Made by a program: the position numbers and the translations under genes
From: Rhizobium oryzihabitans
Lineage (GTDB): Bacteria > Pseudomonadota > Alphaproteobacteria > Rhizobiales > Rhizobiaceae
Direction: 5' to 3'
NCBI RefSeq assembly: GCF_010669145.1
Contig: NZ_CP048632.1
Coordinates: forward strand, 1,736,001 to 1,800,000
DNA length: 64,000 nucleotides
The notes under the pieces: model-generated
Told to the model about the DNA's origin: nothing
Database searches by the model: none
What the model saw: only the letters and a program-made list of their open reading frames with translations
Shown here: positions 59,599-64,000 of the stretch, piece after piece
How positions within the stretch are numbered: the first letter of the stretch is position 1
Layout: every line of letters starts with the position of its first letter

Positions 59599-60636
59599 TC
59601 AGATGTTGCCGGCTTCCGGCCCCCAGACATCGGTCATGGCGAAGCCATCAGCCAAGGGGTCGAAGGGATCGAGACCCACCTGGTGCAGGCCGAAGGTGAA
59701 ACCACGCCCGGCAATGGTGGGAATGACGGCCGGACGGCCCGCGACTTCCGTTACGGCGGAAAGGCCGACATCGAATTCCGAACCGATAATCGAACGAGAC
59801 TTGTACTCGTCTCCCACCTTTACCTTGCCGCGCGCGTAAAGCGTTGCAAGATTGGCGGAATTACCGGTGCCGCAGGGCGAACGATCCGCCCGGCCCGGCC
59901 ACATGGTCGTGCAGGTGCGGATGGAGCCATCCGCATCCACATCGCGGAACATCACATAGGCCACACCGGAAATGGCAGGGATTTCCGGATGAACGACGGT
60001 CATTTCGCGGTTGACGAGATCTTTCAAAATCATACCGGCCGCAACCAGCTTCGCCGCATTGGCCTTGTCGATGGTCAAGCCAATCTGACGCACATCGACC
60101 AGCGCGTAAAAGATTCCGCCATAGGAAATGTCCATCGTCACCTTGCCCCATTCGGGCGTGTCGATAGTCACATCCAGCTCATGCACGAAGGACGGCACCA
60201 TGGTCAGTTTGACCTTTTCGCAACGCCCGTCGCGGCAGGTGGCAGTGGCTTTCACCAGACCGGCGGCCGTCTCCAGGATGATGACGGTTTCCGGCTCCTG
60301 CATCTCCACCATGCCGCTTTCCAGAAGCGCTGTCGTGGCGCAGATGGAATTGGAACCGGAGCTCGCATGCGCCTGATCAGGCTGGAGAATGACGAAAGCG
60401 GCATGCGCATCCGGATGCTTCGGCGGCAAGAGAAGATTGACCGACCCCATGGGTGTGCCACGCGGCTCCAGCGTCAGGAAGCGGCGCAAGGCCTCGCCTT
60501 TCGGATCGGTGTTCATCCAGTGAAGCTGCTCTGCGACGGTATTGCCGGGAATTTTCGGCGCGCCACCGGTAACAACACGGCCGATTTCGCCTTCGCAATG
60601 GACATCGAGAAGCTGCAGGGTGCGTTTCCAACGCAT
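59599..60636 (-). CDS. Proline racemase-family enzyme with Ser/Cys active-site pair
   Basis: 345 aa, MRWKRTLQLLDVHCEGEIGR with GGAG upstream. Proline racemase/4-hydroxyproline epimerase fold. The first catalytic Cys is replaced by Ser93 (ASSGSNSIC), while the second, Cys255, is kept in DRSPCGTGNSA. From family knowledge, Ser/Cys members can be 4-hydroxyproline epimerases or trans-3-hydroxyproline dehydratases, so the exact reaction is open; a plain proline racemase is unlikely. It is a lone gene with its own terminator. Confidence 0.85.
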   Translation of the reverse strand: MRWKRTLQLLDVHCEGEIGRVVTGGAPKIPGNTVAEQLHWMNTDPKGEALRRFLTLEPRGTPMGSVNLLLPPKHPDAHAAFVILQPDQAHASSGSNSICATTALLESGMVEMQEPETVIILETAAGLVKATATCRDGRCEKVKLTMVPSFVHELDVTIDTPEWGKVTMDISYGGIFYALVDVRQIGLTIDKANAAKLVAAGMILKDLVNREMTVVHPEIPAISGVAYVMFRDVDADGSIRTCTTMWPGRADRSPCGTGNSANLATLYARGKVKVGDEYKSRSIIGSEFDVGLSAVTEVAGRPAVIPTIAGRGFTFGLHQVGLDPFDPLADGFAMTDVWGPEAGNI

Positions 60637-60765
60637 GGGATATTACTCCGGAAGTTGAGCTGTTAACCGGACCATACAGATAAAAATACAAGTTGTATAC
60701 AAATCTGAGGAGATGAGATGGCGAAAACCCTAAGCGTTTTTCGCAATCCCGTTCTTAGTCACGAT

Positions 60766-62088
60766 CTAACGGTGACGGCATTCCGCCCGGTTGCGATTGG
60801 CGGCGGCTTCGCAATTCACTCGCGATGACTGAAGCGCCTGATCATCCACCACGGAACCGGCCGTATCTCCCACCGACCCGACGGTGTTTTCAACGGAGCG
60901 GCCGAGCCTTTCCACCTGCCTGCCGTAATTCTCACGCGTGCGCGGATCGAACACCGCAATCGGTGCGCTGACCACGACACTCGCGGCCGTTCCAACCGTT
61001 TGCGCAGCGCCGATGCTAACGGCACCCAGCGCCTCGCCCAGACCGACATCGGAATCCGTCACCGTCTGCCCGGCGATGAGGCGGTCGCCGATCAGGCGCA
61101 CAACCTCCGGGCTTTCGGCAAATTTGCCATGGTTCAACCGGTCGCCGGATTGCAGCTTGGTCAAATCCAGAACGGTAATCCCGGCTTTTTCAAGCTGGCT
61201 GCGATAGGGCTCGACCGATGGGTCGATCTGGCCCAGCCGGTCGACATTGCCGGAGATGCGCCGCGACAGGCTGAGTGCGCGGTCATCCTGCGAAACGAAC
61301 AGAGTGAATTTCGGCGGCGTCTTGCCAAGGCTTGTAAATTGCCGGCTGAACACGTCCACATCGAGATCCGGTGCGGCCAGAATGACATTGCTGATCTTCG
61401 GATCGACCCGACCGTTGCGGATTGCCATCTGGCGCAGCGCTTCCACCGCAAGCCATGTGCCCATCGAGTGCGCCATGACGGTGACTTCGCTGATGGACCT
61501 GTCCTTCGCAAGCCGGGTCAGCATTTCCTCAAGCGCATCGCGCGAGTAATTGGTGCTTTCCTTGTCGTAATTATAGTCGAAAATGCTCGCCCGCGATGGC
61601 CAGGTGAAGACGACCGGGACGACATCCGTGCCGGAATCATGGACGATCTGGGCAAAACGATAGACGGATTCTTCGTAACGATTATTGAAACCGTGCACGA
61701 AAACCAGCACCCGCCGGTCCTTCTGGATGTGTTTGCTGATCCAGCTTCTTGTTTCGGCTTCGGAGCGAATTGGCTCCACCGCCACCGTGGTGAAATCCTT
61801 CAGCGGGTTGGGCGGCAGCTTTTTGGGCCATTGCACCTGTCCGACCTTGCGGTTTGCATTGGGCGGAATGGAGATGGTGACGGCATCGACCTTCAGGCCC
61901 GTTCCGCGCTCGCCGCCGAAAAGCACGGCGGCGTTTTCCGATGGAGCGCGCGTCGTGGCAACCAGCAGATTGACAGGCGTTGTTCCCGCCACGGTCTGCC
62001 CGGTCGGCGTCATGACCCCGATGGGACGCCCGCCGCACCCGGCAAGCAGGGCGACAATGGCGATTACGGCCACGAAGCGGATGGGCAT
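60766..62088 (-). CDS. DUF900 alpha/beta-hydrolase lipoprotein
   Basis: 440 aa, MPIRFVAVIAIVALLAGCGG; signal with lipobox LLAGC, so a lipoprotein. DUF900 hydrolase domain about residues 60-310: RRVLVFVHGFNNRYEESVYR, the elbow MAHSMGTWLAVEAL (nucleophile Ser) and NVILAAPDLDVDVF. A linker follows, with a C-terminal region ending in two Cys (SSRVNCEAAANRNRAECRHR). DUF900 proteins are secreted or envelope esterase-like proteins of unknown substrate. Confidence 0.87.
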   Translation of the reverse strand: MPIRFVAVIAIVALLAGCGGRPIGVMTPTGQTVAGTTPVNLLVATTRAPSENAAVLFGGERGTGLKVDAVTISIPPNANRKVGQVQWPKKLPPNPLKDFTTVAVEPIRSEAETRSWISKHIQKDRRVLVFVHGFNNRYEESVYRFAQIVHDSGTDVVPVVFTWPSRASIFDYNYDKESTNYSRDALEEMLTRLAKDRSISEVTVMAHSMGTWLAVEALRQMAIRNGRVDPKISNVILAAPDLDVDVFSRQFTSLGKTPPKFTLFVSQDDRALSLSRRISGNVDRLGQIDPSVEPYRSQLEKAGITVLDLTKLQSGDRLNHGKFAESPEVVRLIGDRLIAGQTVTDSDVGLGEALGAVSIGAAQTVGTAASVVVSAPIAVFDPRTRENYGRQVERLGRSVENTVGSVGDTAGSVVDDQALQSSRVNCEAAANRNRAECRHR

Positions 62089-62278
62089 CACGTCACTCTC
62101 CTACAACCCAGAGGCAGCCCGATAACAGCCGGGGGAGACGTTTTTCTACCGAAGGCGGAACCGCTGCGCCAGCAACCATCGCGTAATCATTGCCAGTTTC
62201 CGCCCCGGTGTGTCCAAACGGACCCAATCCGCCCTCTCACGGTAAACAGACAAGCATCGCGATGGAAATGCACGGGCC

Positions 62279-63775
62279 TTATCGCTGCGGCAGCATTGTG
62301 CCCTTCTCACGAAGGGCATTGTGCCATGACAGCGCCTCTTCGATGAGGTGCGGCGTATGACCGCCGCGTGCTACCGCACGCTGGTAATAATCCGTCAGCG
62401 CATCGCGATAATGCGGATGCACGCAATTGGCGATGATGACAGCCGCGCGTTCGCGTGGAGCGAGACCGCGCAGATCAGCCAGCCCGATTTCCGTGACGAG
62501 AATATCCACATCGTGCTCTGTATGGTCGACATGGCTGACCATGGGCACGACGCTGGAAATGGCGCCGCCCTTGGCGATCGACTTGGTGACGAAGATGGAC
62601 ATATAGGCGTTGCGGGCAAAATCGCCCGAACCGCCGATGCCGTTCATCATATGCGTGCCGCCGACATGGGTGGAATTGACGTTTCCGTAAATATCGAATT
62701 CCAGCGCCGTATTGATGCCGATGATACCGAGGCGGCGGATGACTTCCGGATGGTTGCTGACCTCCTGCGGACGCAGGATCAGCCTGCTCTTGTAGTCCGC
62801 CAGTCGCGGCATGACCCGTTCATTCATGGCGGAGGAGAGCGTGATCGACGAACCGGAGGCGAAAACCAGCTTGCCTGCGTCAAAAAGCTCGAAGGTCGAG
62901 TCCTGCAGGACCTCGGAATACATTTTGAGATCGTGAAACGGCGTATCGATGAAACCATGCATCACGGCATTGGCGATGGTGCCAATGCCGGCCTGGAGCG
63001 GCTGGAGTTCATGGGTCATGCGGCCATGACGCACCTCGTTCAGCAGGAATTCGGTGAGATGACCGGCAATGGCCTTGGTCTCGTCATCCGGCGGCAGCAC
63101 CGTTGAAAAACTGTCGCTCTTATCACTCAGGACGATGGCGGCGATTTTTTCCGGCGGCACCGGAATGAACGGCAGGCCAACACGGCTATCGGTTGCCACC
63201 ACCGGAATGGGCATGCGGGTCGGGCGTTTGGCGGGAATGAAAATGTCGTGCAATCCCTCCAGCACCTCGGGCTGCGACAGGTTGATCTCGACGATGACCT
63301 TGTCGGCCAGAATGGCGAAGCTTGCCGAATTGCCGACGGATGTCGTGGGCACGATGCCGCCATCCGCCGTAATCGCCACCGCTTCGACGATCGCGATATC
63401 CACCCCGTGGATCTGGCCGCCGCGCAATTGCTCGACCGTTTCGGAAAGATGCTGGTCGATGAACATCACCCTGCCGTCATTGATCGCCTTGCGCAAAGCC
63501 GGATCGGACTGGAACGGCATGCGGCGGGCCAGCATACCGGCCTCGACCATGGTCTTGTCGAGATCGTTGCCGAGGGAAGCGCCGGTCATCAGGGTGATTT
63601 TCATGGGGTTCGTCTTGGCGCGTTCGGCCAGCGCCAGCGGCACCGCCTTTGCTTCGCCGGCCCGCGTAAAACCGCTCATGCCCACCGTCATGCCATCCTG
63701 AATGAGACTGGCGGCCTCTTCGGCGCTGACGATCCTGTTCAAGAGGGATGCGTTGCGGATACGCTTTTCAAGCAT
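62279..63775 (-). CDS. Acetyl-CoA hydrolase/succinate-CoA transferase family
   Basis: 498 aa, MLEKRIRNASLLNRIVSAEE, GGAG 6 bp before ATG 63775. Family motifs: GMTVGMSGFTRAGEAKAVP, the CoA-site GxGG region HMMNGIGGSGDFARNAYMS and VPMVSHVDHTEHDVDILVTE. It transfers CoA between acyl groups such as succinate, acetate or propionate. Members were often named acetyl-CoA hydrolase but mostly act as transferases. An FNR/FixK-like site upstream hints at oxygen control. Confidence 0.92.
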   Translation of the reverse strand: MLEKRIRNASLLNRIVSAEEAASLIQDGMTVGMSGFTRAGEAKAVPLALAERAKTNPMKITLMTGASLGNDLDKTMVEAGMLARRMPFQSDPALRKAINDGRVMFIDQHLSETVEQLRGGQIHGVDIAIVEAVAITADGGIVPTTSVGNSASFAILADKVIVEINLSQPEVLEGLHDIFIPAKRPTRMPIPVVATDSRVGLPFIPVPPEKIAAIVLSDKSDSFSTVLPPDDETKAIAGHLTEFLLNEVRHGRMTHELQPLQAGIGTIANAVMHGFIDTPFHDLKMYSEVLQDSTFELFDAGKLVFASGSSITLSSAMNERVMPRLADYKSRLILRPQEVSNHPEVIRRLGIIGINTALEFDIYGNVNSTHVGGTHMMNGIGGSGDFARNAYMSIFVTKSIAKGGAISSVVPMVSHVDHTEHDVDILVTEIGLADLRGLAPRERAAVIIANCVHPHYRDALTDYYQRAVARGGHTPHLIEEALSWHNALREKGTMLPQR

Positions 63776-63863
63776 GCACTTCTCCATGATCTGAACTCAC
63801 GATGGCACGTCACCAGACTTGCCACCTCTCCAGTGACTATGGCGCGTACTTTCAACGATGAAA

Positions 63864-63877
63864 CTGACATAGATCAA
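63864..63877 (-). promoter_or_regulatory. FNR/FixK-like box upstream of CoA-transferase gene
   Basis: On the minus strand TTGATCTATGTCAG, one mismatch from TTGAY-N4-RTCAA. It lies 89 bp before the ATG, in a 225-bp leader running to the window edge that holds nothing else clear except a doubled ACAGCATTC near 63967. A candidate only. Confidence 0.4.
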
Positions 63878-64000
63878 GGGTGCGACAGGGACTATGGCCT
63901 TGACGCATCAAATCCTGCTCAACAGACCGCAAGTGGCGCATCGGCGCGACAGGCTGCGGGATATTTACAGCATTCACAGCATTCTGGACGAACGATGCCT

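Noticed and set aside
1..64000. CRISPR array
   Set aside because: No regularly spaced repeats were found on reading either strand.

Overview
The window looks like a piece of an Agrobacterium/Rhizobium-type alphaproteobacterial chromosome. The grounds are the gene orders phoR-pstSCAB-phoU-phoB and hslO-argF-argD, a gcrA cell-cycle regulator with CcrM-type GANTC sites upstream, a SAM-II riboswitch ahead of metZ, small DUF982 and PRC-barrel proteins, and rhizobial-style regulatory motifs. The left third (about 1-22,081) is the integrase-proximal part of a prophage whose other end lies outside the window. The rest is core chromosome.

Prophage. Its right end is the 3' end of a tRNA-Gly(CCC) gene next to a tyrosine integrase (20886-22028). 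From 7651 down to the left edge, minus-strand late genes follow the order of small-podovirus head modules: capsid-staple-like protein, small terminase, large terminase, two small proteins, portal, Bbp19-like protein, scaffold, major capsid, cement-like protein. An early leftward operon (15522 down to 9138) is a chain of small genes mostly overlapping by 4 bp. It starts with a Cro-like protein and includes an RNase HI and a ParB-like DUF6551 protein. A CI/LexA-like repressor (15620-16219) sits between this operon and a rightward one that begins with an 85-aa protein and a KilA-N protein. Five near-identical operators, ATCCGT-N3-ACGGAT, lie at the two flanking promoters. A divergent pair of ribbon-helix-helix genes and a group of unknown genes precede the integrase. 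About 770 bp between the early and late operons (8369-9137) has no convincing gene but holds a strong hairpin and a tRNA-like cloverleaf.

Core region. In order: dcd (two frameshifts), the SAM-II riboswitch and metZ, apaG, hslO, argF, argD (one frameshift), gcrA, the complete Pho regulon block with a Pho box before pstS, ppk2, a membrane-anchored unknown protein, a nitronate monooxygenase-like gene, tRNA-Thr(CGT), several stress-type small proteins, and an iron-uptake block. The iron block holds an AraC regulator, a TonB-dependent siderophore receptor and an Fe(III) ABC transporter. Each of its four intergenic spaces carries a TGA-N9-TCA motif matching the RirA iron-responsive operator. Then come fadD, pgi, two esterases, a fructokinase-type kinase, pyrE, pyrC, a proline-racemase-family enzyme, a DUF900 lipoprotein and a CoA-transferase.

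Sequence quality. Six positions lack one base in a short G or C run, and each breaks a reading frame. Three of the affected genes (dcd, argD and a Pmp3/YqaE homologue) are ordinary chromosomal genes. Uncorrected sequencing errors are therefore the most likely cause, and the two prophage frameshifts should be read in that light.
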